A stretch of 28,887 bases of DNA from Lentisphaera sp. (GCA_020721745.1 DYMC01000005.1:1-28887); one strand, 5' to 3'. Counted from the first letter of the stretch, positions 7,145 to 15,176 are shown. The notes: a model not told the origin generated them from the letters alone. Translations and numbers: made by a program.

Positions 7145-7899
7145 GTGAGAACCTCCGGTTTGTCGTCCTTTACAAGGACCATATGTTCAAAATGGGCGGA
7201 TAACTTACCATCTGAAGTGCGAACTGTCCAATTGTCCTTGTCGGTTTTCACCTTGTGAGTGCCGAGATTGAACATCGGTTCGATGGCCAGGACCATTCCG
7301 TTGCGGAGCACCGGGCCAGAACAGTTGGACGAGAAATTGGGTATCTCCGGTGGTTCGTGCAGGTGCGTTCCGATACCATGGCCGACATATTCGCGGACTA
7401 TTCCCAGATTGGCCTCTTTTGCCACCCTTTCGACGGCTTCGCTGATATGCCGGACCCTGTTGCCGGCCCTGGCCGCCTCCACACCCTTCATAAGCGCCTT
7501 GTGCGTCTTTTCCAGGAGGAAGCGGGTCTGTTTCGGGATCGGGGCGGAGCCGGCCACGAAGCTTGTCGCCGTGTCGCCGACGTATCCGCCGATGTCCACA
7601 CCCATGTCCAGGCTGACGAGGTCGCCTTCGGCGATGATTTTATTCTTGGACGCCACCCCGTGGACCACCTCGTCGTTGATGGAGATGCATATGAATCCGG
7701 GGAAGTTCTTGTATCCGTAGAAGGCGCTGATGCCGCCGGACTGCATTATGAGCTGGTGGGCCATTTCATCAATGTCGTAGGTGCTCATTCCGGGCTGGAC
7801 CATCTTGCGCAGCCTTTCGCGGACAACCGCCGTCGCGTTTGCCGCCTTGCGAATTTCGCAGATCTCCTCTTCGGAGTGGACTATGTATTCTTCTCCCAT
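7126..7899 (-). CDS. map: Methionine aminopeptidase, type I
   Basis: A 257-residue type I enzyme that removes the initiator methionine from nascent proteins. Dinuclear-metal ligands are visible in order: the two Asp in DMGVDIGGYVGDTA, His in GHGIGTHLHEPPEIPN, Glu in GMVLAIEPMFN, and a final Glu in FEHMVLV near the C-terminus. No N-terminal zinc-finger extension is present. The ATG at 7899 follows GAAGG, 7 bp after the adk stop. The 3' end overlaps infA by 19 bp. Confidence 0.97.
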   Translation of the reverse strand: MGEEYIVHSEEEICEIRKAANATAVVRERLRKMVQPGMSTYDIDEMAHQLIMQSGGISAFYGYKNFPGFICISINDEVVHGVASKNKIIAEGDLVSLDMGVDIGGYVGDTATSFVAGSAPIPKQTRFLLEKTHKALMKGVEAARAGNRVRHISEAVERVAKEANLGIVREYVGHGIGTHLHEPPEIPNFSSNCSGPVLRNGMVLAIEPMFNLGTHKVKTDKDNWTVRTSDGKLSAHFEHMVLVKDDKPEVLTWPRMM

Positions 7900-7906
7900 T
7901 ATGCCT

Positions 7907-8560
7907 TCACTTGAGCAGCGCCAGCAGCGCCGGATACGACTTGTCCTTGCTCATGGACGCGTCGAGCTGGGAAAGCATCCCTTTGCTCCTGTAATACGGA
8001 ATGAGGGGTGCGGTTTGTTCGTTGTAGAGCTTGAGTCGGTTTTTTGCTGTTTCAAGGGAGTCGTCCGGGCGCTGGTAGAGTTCGCCGCCGCATCTGTCGC
8101 AGACTCCTTCCTTCGCCGGAGGGCTGTATATCCTGTTGAAGTTGCTGCCGCATTTTTTGCATGTGAGCCTTGCGGTGAGCCTGCTGATGAGAAGCTCCTC
8201 CCCGGCGTGGAAATAGACAACTGCATCAATTTTTTTTGCGATTTTCGCGAGCGCCTTGTCGAGGAGTTCCGCCTGCGGGATGGTGCGGGGGAATCCATCG
8301 AGGGCGAATCCGGGTTTGCAGTCGGGCTGGGTAAGTCTTGAAGCGACCATTTCCGCGACGATTTCGTCTGGGACGAGTCCGCCGGTTGTTACGTAGTGCT
8401 TCGCCTTTTTTCCGAGTTCGGAACCTTTGGCGATTTCAGCCCGGAGAATGTCTCCGGTGGAGATGTGCGCGAGTTTCTCTTTTTCGCAGAGTATCTGTGC
8501 GAGGGTTCCCTTTCCGGCTCCAGGCGCGCCGAGGAATATGAGATTTTTCTTGGTGATCAT
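7907..8560 (-). CDS. adk: Adenylate kinase with zinc-type LID
   Basis: A 217-residue nucleotide kinase that interconverts ATP + AMP and 2 ADP. The P-loop GAPGAGKGT is at residues 11-19, followed by the AMP-binding STGDILR and GFPRT motifs. The LID carries two CxxC pairs (CKKCG and CDRCG, about 20 residues apart), giving the four-cysteine zinc-binding LID seen in many Gram-positive and some other enzymes. The start is the ATG at 8560 rather than the in-frame ATG at 8566, because the GGAG ribosome-binding site abuts the first ATG but lies 6 bp before the second. It heads adk-map-infA. secY and the ribosomal protein genes that normally precede adk are missing, and a promoter-like sequence lies upstream. 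Confidence 0.96.
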   Translation of the reverse strand: MITKKNLIFLGAPGAGKGTLAQILCEKEKLAHISTGDILRAEIAKGSELGKKAKHYVTTGGLVPDEIVAEMVASRLTQPDCKPGFALDGFPRTIPQAELLDKALAKIAKKIDAVVYFHAGEELLISRLTARLTCKKCGSNFNRIYSPPAKEGVCDRCGGELYQRPDDSLETAKNRLKLYNEQTAPLIPYYRSKGMLSQLDASMSKDKSYPALLALLK

Positions 8561-8603
8561 TGCCATCTCCTTCTTTCGTCGGGTTGTTGTTTGAAAGACG
8601 CAG

Positions 8604-8631
8604 AATCTAGCCTCTAAAAGAAGGAATTCAA
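8604..8631 (-). promoter_or_regulatory. Candidate adk operon promoter
   Basis: On the minus strand TTGAAT (8626-8631) is followed after 16 bp by TAGATT (8604-8609), about 44 bp before the adk start. The same TTGAA-16-TAGATT layout occurs upstream of pcnB. Each hexamer matches only four of six consensus bases. Confidence 0.45.
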
Positions 8632-8644
8632 CCTGAAATGGAGT

Positions 8645-8672
8645 TTGAAATTGCCGCCGGAGGCAATATTGT
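8645..8672 (+). promoter_or_regulatory. Candidate promoter of the TRL-EIIA-transporter unit
   Basis: TTGAAA (8645-8650), a 16-bp spacer and TATTGT (8667-8672) lie about 60 bp before the lipoprotein start. The spacer contains a small inverted repeat, ATTGCC (8650-8655) with GGCAAT (8662-8667), which could be an operator between the hexamers. Confidence 0.4.
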
Positions 8673-8731
8673 GTGGGTCGGACAAGCGTGTAGATGTTGT
8701 TAAAGTGGAACAAAAAAGAGCGGAGGAGAGT

Positions 8732-9058
8732 ATGAAGGACAGGGCGATGAGATGGTTGAAGGCCGTGGCCGTGGTCGGGATGGTGGTGGTTGCGGGAGGC
8801 TGTGCGTCGGCGATTCCGCAAGGGGCTTTTTTCACTGACGTGAAGCTGCCTGTTTCGTCGGCGGACGGGGAGATTCTCCACACCCGCAGCGGAGTGGCCG
8901 AGGCGAAGTCATATCTCGGGCTTGTAGCGGCCGGAGATGCGAGCATAGACCAGGCGCTGAGAAACGGCGGGATAAAGAAGATAAAGTATGTGGACTATTC
9001 GGCCAACAACATCCTGGGGATAATCGGCACATACAGGACAACCGTCTACGGCGACTGA
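8732..9058 (+). CDS. TRL-like family lipoprotein
   Basis: A 108-residue protein with a basic N-terminus, a hydrophobic stretch and a lipobox-like AGGC with Cys24, so a small lipoprotein is likely. After the Cys come the TRL-family features: a P-x-G segment (IPQGAFFTDVKLP), LGLVAAGDASIDQALRNGGI, and the closing KKIKYVDYSANNILGI..TYRTTVYGD. TRL proteins were named for occurrence near tRNA genes in one organism. No tRNA is seen here and their function is unknown. The ATG at 8732 is chosen because GGAGGAG lies 3-9 bp upstream, although the frame extends further. The next gene starts 3 bp after the stop, so it is probably co-transcribed with the EIIA-CBS and transporter genes. Confidence 0.8.
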   Translation: MKDRAMRWLKAVAVVGMVVVAGGCASAIPQGAFFTDVKLPVSSADGEILHTRSGVAEAKSYLGLVAAGDASIDQALRNGGIKKIKYVDYSANNILGIIGTYRTTVYGD

Positions 9059-9061
9059 TAG

Positions 9062-9988
9062 ATGGCTGAAGAAAAGGCAGGCAGGTTCCATGGCTACATT
9101 GCCATGGGCAACATTCTCTGCGGGCTGGTATCGAGGGATAGTTCCGGGGCCATATCCGAGCTGGCCGGAGTCGTGGCCCGCAACACGGCCGGGCTGGACC
9201 GCGGGGAGGTGGAGAGGCTTGTGCTGGAGAGGGAAAGGCTTTTCCCTACGGTGGTGGCTCCCGGGCTGGCCGTTCCCCACGCCAGGATGGAGGGACTGTC
9301 CGGTCCTCTTGTGGCCGTGGGCACTTCGGAGCGGGGGGTTGACTTCAAGACCGGCGGCGGGCCGGTCAATGTGGTTATACTCGTGCTCACCCCGAAGGAA
9401 TCCCCCTCGCTGCACCTCCAGATATTGTCGGCTCTGGCGAAGGATTTCACGTCTCCCGATCTTCTGAAGAGACTAAGGGATGCGAAGACCCAGCAGGAGG
9501 TGGCCGATGCGTTCGGGGAGGGAAGTTCCCAGAGGATTCCGGACTATCTGCTTGCGCGGGATATCATGAGGAAGGACGACCTGGTGGTGCTTTCCGAGTC
9601 AGACACCCTTAGAGACGCCATCGAGATATTTGCCACGAAGGGGATATGCGACATACCGATAGTGGACGAGGACAAGGATATCCGCGGGGTGCTCTCGATG
9701 GAGGATGTGCTCAGGCTGAGCCTTCCCGAGCACCTTCTCTGGATGGACGATCTGTCGCCGATACTCGGGTTCCAGCCGTTTGCCGAGCTTCTCCGCAACG
9801 AGAGGGAGACCAAGCTGGCGGATGTTATGCGCGAGGACTATGTCTCTGTGGACGCCGGTGTTCCGGCTATACAGGTTGCGAAGATTTTCATCGTGAAGAG
9901 CGCGAGGCTGATACTGGTGACAGAGAATGGCAAGTTCGCCGGGACCGTCCGCATCAGGGAATTCATAAGGAAATTCTTCTGGGAGTAG
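9062..9988 (+). CDS. PTS EIIA (type 2/Ntr) domain fused to a CBS pair
   Basis: A 308-residue soluble protein. Residues about 15-155 form an EIIA domain of the fructose/nitrogen class, with the phosphorylatable His73 in APGLAVPHARMEG and the VNVVILVLTPKESPSLHLQILSALA core. From about residue 165 to the end is a pair of CBS motifs (ARDIMRKDD...GICDIPIVDEDKDIRGVLSMEDVLR, then LADVMREDYVSVDAG...ILVTENGKFAGTVRIREFI), which usually bind adenine nucleotides. No EIIB, EIIC, HPr or EI gene is seen here, so sugar transport is unlikely. It lies 3 bp upstream of an ArsB/NhaD-type transporter, suggesting that phosphorylation state and nucleotide level control that transporter; this is inference from context. 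No strong ribosome-binding site is seen, so coupling from the lipoprotein gene is likely. Confidence 0.88.
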   Translation: MAEEKAGRFHGYIAMGNILCGLVSRDSSGAISELAGVVARNTAGLDRGEVERLVLERERLFPTVVAPGLAVPHARMEGLSGPLVAVGTSERGVDFKTGGGPVNVVILVLTPKESPSLHLQILSALAKDFTSPDLLKRLRDAKTQQEVADAFGEGSSQRIPDYLLARDIMRKDDLVVLSESDTLRDAIEIFATKGICDIPIVDEDKDIRGVLSMEDVLRLSLPEHLLWMDDLSPILGFQPFAELLRNERETKLADVMREDYVSVDAGVPAIQVAKIFIVKSARLILVTENGKFAGTVRIREFIRKFFWE

Positions 9989-9991
9989 AAG

Positions 9992-11455
9992 ATGCATGGA
10001 GAGGAAACTTCGTCGGAAACAAGCACGCCCGTGCTGGTGAAGAGACTTCTGCTTTTGGTCGGGATAAGCCTGGCCGTTTTGGTGGTGGGGCGCGGCACGG
10101 TTTTCGACATCAAGCAGGCGGTGTCATGCGCCGTGTTTCTTGCCATAATTCTAGGAACGCTCTTCTTCTGGACATTTCGCCTCGCGATAGCTTTCATAGG
10201 CCTTGCGGTGCTGATACTGACCAATTCTCTGAACATACCCGCCTTTGTGGAGGCAGCGGCGCTTCCGGTGATACTCTTCCTGGTGGGGATGATGATTGTG
10301 GTCGGGGCGCTCAGGGATCTTGGCTTTTTCACGTGGGTTGTCCAGTTGATAGTCTCCATGCCCCGGTTGTCGGCGAGGAAGTTCATCGCGACCACGGCGG
10401 TGGTGTCCGCCCTTCTGGCGTGCGCGGTGGACGAGGTCACCTCGATAATATTCATATCCACGCTGATATTCCAGGTCTGCGAGAGGTTGAAGCTCAATCC
10501 ATCCCCCTACATAATAATATGTGTTCTTTGCACCAATGTTGGCAGCGCCGGGACGATGATGGGCAATCCGGTCGGCATATTTATCGGAACGAGGGCCGGA
10601 CTCACCTTCGAGGATTTCATGATATGGGCTTTTCCCCTGATGCTGACCTGCCTCCTTGTATGCGTGGCGGCGACGATACTGTATTACAGGCGGGAATTGA
10701 ACGAGTTCGACGAGAGGCTCAAGGAGAGAATGTCGAAGGACTTGAGCCTGGTTCCGAAAATAGATGTTCCATACAAGCAGGGGCTGGTGGTGCTTGTGGC
10801 AACGGTGTTGTTCATAGCGTCCCATCATCAGCTCGAGAAGATGTTCAACCTCGAAAAGAACAGCATCCTTTTGATAGCCCCGCTGATATGTTCCGGGCTG
10901 ATAATGCTCTACAGGCGGGACAGGGCCAGGCATTACGTGGAGAGGGAGGTGGATTGGTGGACTCTTCTTTTCTTCATGCTTCTCTTCGCCATAGCCGGGA
11001 CGCTGGAGCACACCCATGTGACCACCTTGATGGCGGAGAAGTTTGCGGGGACGTGCGGGACCGACCTCTTCACTCTGATCCCCCTGACCATGGTGGTGTC
11101 GGCATTTGGGTCCGCGTTCATAGACAACGTGATATTCGTGGCCGCCTTCTGTCCGGTCATAGAGGAGCTTTCCAGGTCCGTCAACGCATTTCCTCTTTGG
11201 TGGGCGCTGCTCTTCGGGGCTTGTTTTGGCGGGAACATTACCATGATAGGCAGCACGGCCAACATAGTGGCGCTTGGAATGCTGGAAAAAAGGTCCAAGG
11301 TTCACATGAGATTCTTCGATTGGCTCAAGATAGGTGCGCTGTCCGCGGGGCTGAGTCTTGTCGTGGTCTGGCTTGCCCTGACAGGTCTGAGAGGTTTCAT
11401 GCCGGACAGGGGGGTCCATCCCAATGCTCCGGCAGCGGAATCATCTTCTCGTTGA
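9992..11455 (+). CDS. ArsB/NhaD (ion transporter superfamily) permease
   Basis: A 487-residue membrane protein with roughly 11-13 hydrophobic helices, belonging to the ArsB/NhaD/SLC13-like ion transporter superfamily. Recognisable blocks are VGMMIVVGALRDLGFF, ACAVDEVTSIIFISTLIF, TNVGSAGTMMGNPVGIFIG in the first half, and the internal-repeat counterparts SAFGSAFIDNVIFVAAFCPVI and GGNITMIGSTANIVALG in the second. The pseudo-symmetric helix-loop elements with N/D-rich motifs fit a Na+/H+ antiporter or anion transporter. I cannot tell Na+, arsenite or carboxylate apart, and no arsR or arsC is nearby. GGGAG upstream and a 3-bp gap from the EIIA-CBS gene support translation as a pair. Confidence 0.88.
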   Translation: MHGEETSSETSTPVLVKRLLLLVGISLAVLVVGRGTVFDIKQAVSCAVFLAIILGTLFFWTFRLAIAFIGLAVLILTNSLNIPAFVEAAALPVILFLVGMMIVVGALRDLGFFTWVVQLIVSMPRLSARKFIATTAVVSALLACAVDEVTSIIFISTLIFQVCERLKLNPSPYIIICVLCTNVGSAGTMMGNPVGIFIGTRAGLTFEDFMIWAFPLMLTCLLVCVAATILYYRRELNEFDERLKERMSKDLSLVPKIDVPYKQGLVVLVATVLFIASHHQLEKMFNLEKNSILLIAPLICSGLIMLYRRDRARHYVEREVDWWTLLFFMLLFAIAGTLEHTHVTTLMAEKFAGTCGTDLFTLIPLTMVVSAFGSAFIDNVIFVAAFCPVIEELSRSVNAFPLWWALLFGACFGGNITMIGSTANIVALGMLEKRSKVHMRFFDWLKIGALSAGLSLVVVWLALTGLRGFMPDRGVHPNAPAAESSSR

Positions 11456-11466
11456 GGAATATCCGA

Positions 11467-12393
11467 ATGGGGAAAAGAAAGAAGAATCCAATAATTGCCC
11501 GGATTGAATATGTTTCAGCTCTTGCGGCTGAAAGAATATTCCTTTCCGCTCCGGAGAAATTGGCCTACTTCATCGCGGGGACCATCGCGGACATTTTTTT
11601 CTTTTTGGATTTCAAACACAGCCGCAGGGCGGTCCAGCACATCATGCATACCGGGTTCGCGGCGAATTTTGCGGATGCAAGAAGTCTCGCAAGGAAAAAT
11701 TTCAGGCACATGGCGGCAATGATGGTGGATGTCGTCCGCTTCAAGACGGTTTTGGACAGCAGGGAGAAGATAGTCCGGAACATCGGGCTTTCGGGGTCGC
11801 GGGAGGCGATGGATCTTTTTATGAAGGAGGGTGCAAGGCAGGCCATAGTTGTGACTGCGCATTACGGCAACTGGGAGGTGGCCGGAATCGGATACTGCTG
11901 TCTGAGCGGGAGGAATCTTCTGACCATAATGAGGCAGTTTGACAATCCCCTCCTGGAGAAGATTGTTGTGGAAAAAAGGCTCGGCCATGGCCACAGTCTC
12001 GTCTCGAAGTCGGGATCCCTGAAGGCCATGCTCAGGGCGGTCAAGGAAGGCAGCTCGCTGTGCTTCATCGCCGACCAGCACGCCGGGCGAAAAGAAGGCG
12101 TGGAGATTGATTTCTTCGGGCATCCGGCGCGGGCGCACAAGTCTCCGGCCCTGCTCCATATGAAAACCGGTCTGCCGATATTTGTAGCTGTCTGCGAAAG
12201 GAAGGGGCCGCTGGAGTATGAGATAAAACTAAAGGATCCCATCGTGTTCGAGGAAGGGCGGAGGATGGAGGACATAGTCCGCCTTTACAGCAGGCATTTG
12301 GAGGAGCTGATATCTGAGAGTCCCGAGCAGTGGTGCTGGTCGCACAGGAGATGGCTGGACATCAACAGGAGGAGCAGGGGGTCCAAGGCTTGA
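11467..12393 (+). CDS. LpxL/HtrB-type lipid A acyltransferase family protein
   Basis: A 308-residue membrane-anchored acyltransferase of the lysophospholipid acyltransferase superfamily, lipid A late-acyltransferase branch, which transfers an acyl chain to lipid A at the inner face of the cytoplasmic membrane. The catalytic HX4E motif is HYGNWE at residues 132-137. A hydrophobic segment near residues 31-48 fits the N-terminal anchor. Downstream, FIADQHAGRKEGVEIDFFG, the SPALLHMKTGLPIF segment and the closing PEQWCWSHRRW are typical of the family. The reading frame is open far upstream, but the ATG at 11467 has GAGGAA 7 bp before it and follows the transporter stop by 11 bp. It is the last gene of the unit and supports a Gram-negative envelope. 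Exact acyl acceptor unknown. Confidence 0.9.
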   Translation: MGKRKKNPIIARIEYVSALAAERIFLSAPEKLAYFIAGTIADIFFFLDFKHSRRAVQHIMHTGFAANFADARSLARKNFRHMAAMMVDVVRFKTVLDSREKIVRNIGLSGSREAMDLFMKEGARQAIVVTAHYGNWEVAGIGYCCLSGRNLLTIMRQFDNPLLEKIVVEKRLGHGHSLVSKSGSLKAMLRAVKEGSSLCFIADQHAGRKEGVEIDFFGHPARAHKSPALLHMKTGLPIFVAVCERKGPLEYEIKLKDPIVFEEGRRMEDIVRLYSRHLEELISESPEQWCWSHRRWLDINRRSRGSKA

Positions 12394-12417
12394 AGACGGG
12401 CGACTCCGCGCTATATT
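12390..12417 (+). promoter_or_regulatory. Candidate promoter of the ABC-2 operon
   Basis: TTGAAG (12390-12395, overlapping the acyltransferase stop), a 16-bp spacer and TATATT (12412-12417) lie about 53 bp before the ABC ATPase start. The 16-bp spacing matches the other candidate promoters in the window. Confidence 0.45.
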
Positions 12418-12470
12418 GTTCCCCGTTCGTGCCCTGCCCTGCAAATATCTAGGAGCCAGGAGTCGTCGAG

Positions 12471-13406
12471 ATGGAATACGTGATAGAGGCTGAGAATCTC
12501 AGCAAGACTTATGGAAGTTTCTTCTGGAAGCAGAAGAAGCCGGCGCTCAATAAGCTAAATCTCCAGATTCCCAGCGGCATCATATACGGCTTTCTTGGTC
12601 CCAACGGGGCCGGGAAGACAACCACCATCAAGCTGATGATGGATCTCATCAGGCCGAAAGAAGGCAAGATCCTTGTTTTTGGGATGGAGCCCTCCGAGGC
12701 GGAAGTGAAGAAGCAGGTCGGTTTTCTTCCCGACTACCCGGCGTTCAGCAGCTATCTCACGGCAAACGAGTTTCTTGGAATCTGCGCCAAACTATCCCAG
12801 ATACCTGCCCTTGAGAGGGCATCCAGAATAGAGGAAGTCCTGGATACGGTGAAGATGACCAAGCATGCCGGCTCCAAGCTGGGAGGCTTTTCGAGGGGCA
12901 TGCTGCAGAGAATCGGCATAGCCCAGGCCATTATCAACAGGCCAAAACTTCTCGTTCTGGACGAGCCGCTGACCGGACTGGATCCCCATGGAAGACAGGA
13001 ACTCATGGAGATCATTTCAGATCAAAAGAGAAAGGGGACCAACGTTTTCTTCTCCAGCCACATCCTCTACGACGTGGAGAAGATATGCGACCACGTCGGG
13101 ATACTGAACGAAGGAGAGCTTCTCTGCTCGGGTCCAATCGAATCCCTGCTTTCCGAAACAGGGTCGAGGGTCCACGTGAAACATGGAGAGAACGAGGTGG
13201 CGAAGCTGCTTATGGAGGACGCGACGGGCAGCATAAAGCTTCCAGACGGGAGCTGGGATTTTGTTTTTCCCGCGAAATCAGAGATAAAAGGCAAGATAGA
13301 TGAGATGCAGTTGCGGCATCCAGGCTCTTTCACAATGACCCCTTCCCGCGAAAAACTTGAAGATTTCTTCTTCAGAAAGATTGAAAATTCAAGGAAGATC
13401 ATGTAG
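12471..13406 (+). CDS. ABC transporter ATP-binding protein (ABC-2 type)
   Basis: A 311-residue ATPase of the NatA/CcmA-like class that powers ABC-2 exporters. Walker A is GPNGAGKTT (residues 43-51), the signature loop is the degenerate FSRGMLQR rather than LSGGQ, Walker B is LLVLDEP near residue 160, followed by LTGLDPHGR and the switch His in FFSSHILYDVE. About 90 C-terminal residues form the extra domain usual in this class. AGGAG lies 8 bp before the ATG. It is the only ATPase in a five-gene unit with two different permeases (13473 and 15882) and two anchored helical proteins. The 66 bp to the next gene contain a TATAAT (13439-13444) without a matching -35. The exported substrate is unknown. 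Confidence 0.93.
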   Translation: MEYVIEAENLSKTYGSFFWKQKKPALNKLNLQIPSGIIYGFLGPNGAGKTTTIKLMMDLIRPKEGKILVFGMEPSEAEVKKQVGFLPDYPAFSSYLTANEFLGICAKLSQIPALERASRIEEVLDTVKMTKHAGSKLGGFSRGMLQRIGIAQAIINRPKLLVLDEPLTGLDPHGRQELMEIISDQKRKGTNVFFSSHILYDVEKICDHVGILNEGELLCSGPIESLLSETGSRVHVKHGENEVAKLLMEDATGSIKLPDGSWDFVFPAKSEIKGKIDEMQLRHPGSFTMTPSREKLEDFFFRKIENSRKIM

Positions 13407-13472
13407 ATTCACCGGATAAGTTTCATGGCCTTCTTTAATATAATAACAAATAAAAGGTAACGGGAGGAAAAA

Positions 13473-14201
13473 ATGAGTGAAGTAATGGCGATAGCCAGCA
13501 GCACCTGGCGGCGCGTCCTCAGGATGAAGGCAGTGTATTTCCTGATACTCTGCACGCTGATCCTGATAGCCTGCGCCTACAACTACGATGTCCTGTCTAT
13601 TGGAAGGCACAAGGAACTGATGATGAACGTGTCGCTGTTCCTCAACACCGTGGCGGCCGTGATAGTGGCGGTATCACTTACGTTCGAGATGCCGAAGGAC
13701 ATCAAGAGCGGGGTGGCATCCACGCTTTTGTCCAAGCCGCTTGGAAGAACGCAGTATTTGATAGGGAAGCTTGTCGGCACGGTGATAACCGGAGTGGTCG
13801 TCTGCGGGCTGATCACAGCCGGCTTTGTCTTCGTGTTCAACACGTTCTTCGACAAGACCCCGTTCTCGATGATACAGGGCCATTTGATGATAATAGCCTC
13901 TCTGCTTCCGATGTGCGCGGTCGCACTGCTTTTCTCGGTGCTCCTGCCCGAGTCAATCGCCGCGATTGTCACAGCCATAGCCATAGGCCTGTCGTTCTCG
14001 GCCACGAAGCTTTCTCACGTGAAGTTCGTGTATGGCGGGATAATCCCGGACCTCAACCTTTTCGACATGAGAGGCGAGGCCGTCTGGGGTGCCGGCATCA
14101 GCTGGGTCTACATGGCGATAGCCGTGGCGTGGGGGATAGTGTTCTGCGTCTTCGCCTCTTCGGTGGCGAGCCTGGTTTTTGGCCACAAGGATCTCAAATA
14201 A
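13473..14201 (+). CDS. ABC-2 type permease, first of two
   Basis: A 242-residue membrane protein with about six predicted helices, of the ABC-2/NosY-like permease class. Typical features are the N-terminal cytoplasmic segment with RRVLRMKAVYFLIL, the conserved EMPKDIKSGVASTLLSKPLGRTQYLIGKLVG loop that contacts the ATPase, and a long final pair of helices. GGGAGG precedes the ATG. It shares the E-x-SG-x(3-5)-LxKPxxRxxYxxGK pattern with the second permease at 15882 but is otherwise divergent, so the two may form a heterodimeric channel over the single ATPase. Substrate unknown. Confidence 0.88.
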   Translation: MSEVMAIASSTWRRVLRMKAVYFLILCTLILIACAYNYDVLSIGRHKELMMNVSLFLNTVAAVIVAVSLTFEMPKDIKSGVASTLLSKPLGRTQYLIGKLVGTVITGVVVCGLITAGFVFVFNTFFDKTPFSMIQGHLMIIASLLPMCAVALLFSVLLPESIAAIVTAIAIGLSFSATKLSHVKFVYGGIIPDLNLFDMRGEAVWGAGISWVYMAIAVAWGIVFCVFASSVASLVFGHKDLK

Positions 14202-14213
14202 GGAGGAACAGAG

Positions 14214-15176
14214 ATGAAGAAAAGGACTTTGATAATACACATTGTAGTGATTGCCGCAAGCATATTCCTCGGCGGAAGGCTGGCGTCGTCGCTGGTCAGC
14301 AAGCAGGGAAAGATATGCGTTTCCAAGCCGATGGAGAGCAAGAAGAACCTCTTCGGGGTCAACCGCTTCGCGGCTGATGTCCAGTGGATGCTCTTCGTGA
14401 ACTATTGCGGGACAATAAACAGCGTGAACGCCGAGAACGCCCCGATCATATACGACAAGGTGAAGAGCATCATAAGCAACAATCCCGACTTCGAACAGGC
14501 CTATGAAGTAGGCAGTCTGATGTTGTCGGTGGAAAGCCCCGAAAAGGCCGTGGAGATTCTTCAGATAGCCTGCGAAAACCCAAGGCTCAAGGAGAACTGG
14601 AAGCTTCCGTTCCTCGCCGGCTTCATCGTGTCGCACCACATGAAGAACAAGGACTTCACCAGGGCGGAAAGTTTCTTCCAGAAGGCCGTATCTAGATGCT
14701 CTCCGCCGGAACCTCACGTGGTTTCAGCCCTCATGCGTGCAAAGGCGCAAAAGCTTCTCGCAAGGAAAAACTGGAAGGGCATTCCGGTCACGAGCGACAA
14801 GCAGGCGCTCCTCTGCACATTGATAGATGTCCATATGGCGAACATCAGGAGCCAGGACTTCAACTCCCCGTCATACAACTCCCCATACTCCTCGATAATG
14901 TCTTTCGGCAAGGTTTCCCTGCCCGAGAAGATACTGTCAACGGCGCAGTCCCTCAAGGCGGAGGAGAAGGACAACCCCAACGTCCTGCCGACCATCGAGA
15001 AGATGAAGGCCGAGCTGTTCGCAGGAGCGCACATATGTGAAAACTGCCTTACTCCTTACGGTCCGGGAGACAAGTATTGTTCGGCATGCGGCAGCAAGGT
15101 TCAGCCCTACGGGCTCTGCCCCAAGTGCGGAGCGGTGAAAAAAGGTGCGTTCTGCAGTGAATGCGGAGCAAGGTAA
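14214..15176 (+). CDS. Membrane-anchored helical-repeat protein with C-terminal double zinc ribbon
   Basis: A 320-residue protein. Residues about 5-25 form a single hydrophobic anchor. A segment FGVNRFAADVQWMLFVNYCG (about 47-66) resembles a motif I recall from TPR proteins encoded beside ABC transporters. The body is helical and TPR-like (for example PDFEQAYEVGSLML and the KNKDFTRAESFFQKAV region). The last 46 residues hold four CxxC knuckles (CENC, CSAC, CPKC, CSEC), a double zinc ribbon of the kind normally found in the cytoplasm. AGGAGG lies upstream of the ATG, and the gene follows the first permease by 12 bp. It is likely an accessory subunit of the ABC-2 system. Topology is uncertain: a simple N-in anchor would put the zinc ribbon in the periplasm. 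Confidence 0.78.
   Translation: MKKRTLIIHIVVIAASIFLGGRLASSLVSKQGKICVSKPMESKKNLFGVNRFAADVQWMLFVNYCGTINSVNAENAPIIYDKVKSIISNNPDFEQAYEVGSLMLSVESPEKAVEILQIACENPRLKENWKLPFLAGFIVSHHMKNKDFTRAESFFQKAVSRCSPPEPHVVSALMRAKAQKLLARKNWKGIPVTSDKQALLCTLIDVHMANIRSQDFNSPSYNSPYSSIMSFGKVSLPEKILSTAQSLKAEEKDNPNVLPTIEKMKAELFAGAHICENCLTPYGPGDKYCSACGSKVQPYGLCPKCGAVKKGAFCSECGAR

Noticed and set aside
10151..11419. Long open frame on the minus strand opposite the ArsB/NhaD gene
   Set aside because: Its composition is rich in His, Arg, Gln and Pro with no domain, as expected for the antisense of a membrane-protein gene.
9646..11466. Very long open frame on the plus strand running into the acyltransferase gene
   Set aside because: Its upstream part is a shadow of the EIIA-CBS and ArsB/NhaD genes in another frame. 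The real start is ATG 11467, which has a ribosome-binding site and the family N-terminus.
13439..13444. Perfect TATAAT between the ABC ATPase and the first permease
   Set aside because: No -35-like hexamer at 16-18 bp upstream, and the spacer is only 66 bp within a clear operon. An internal promoter is not supported.
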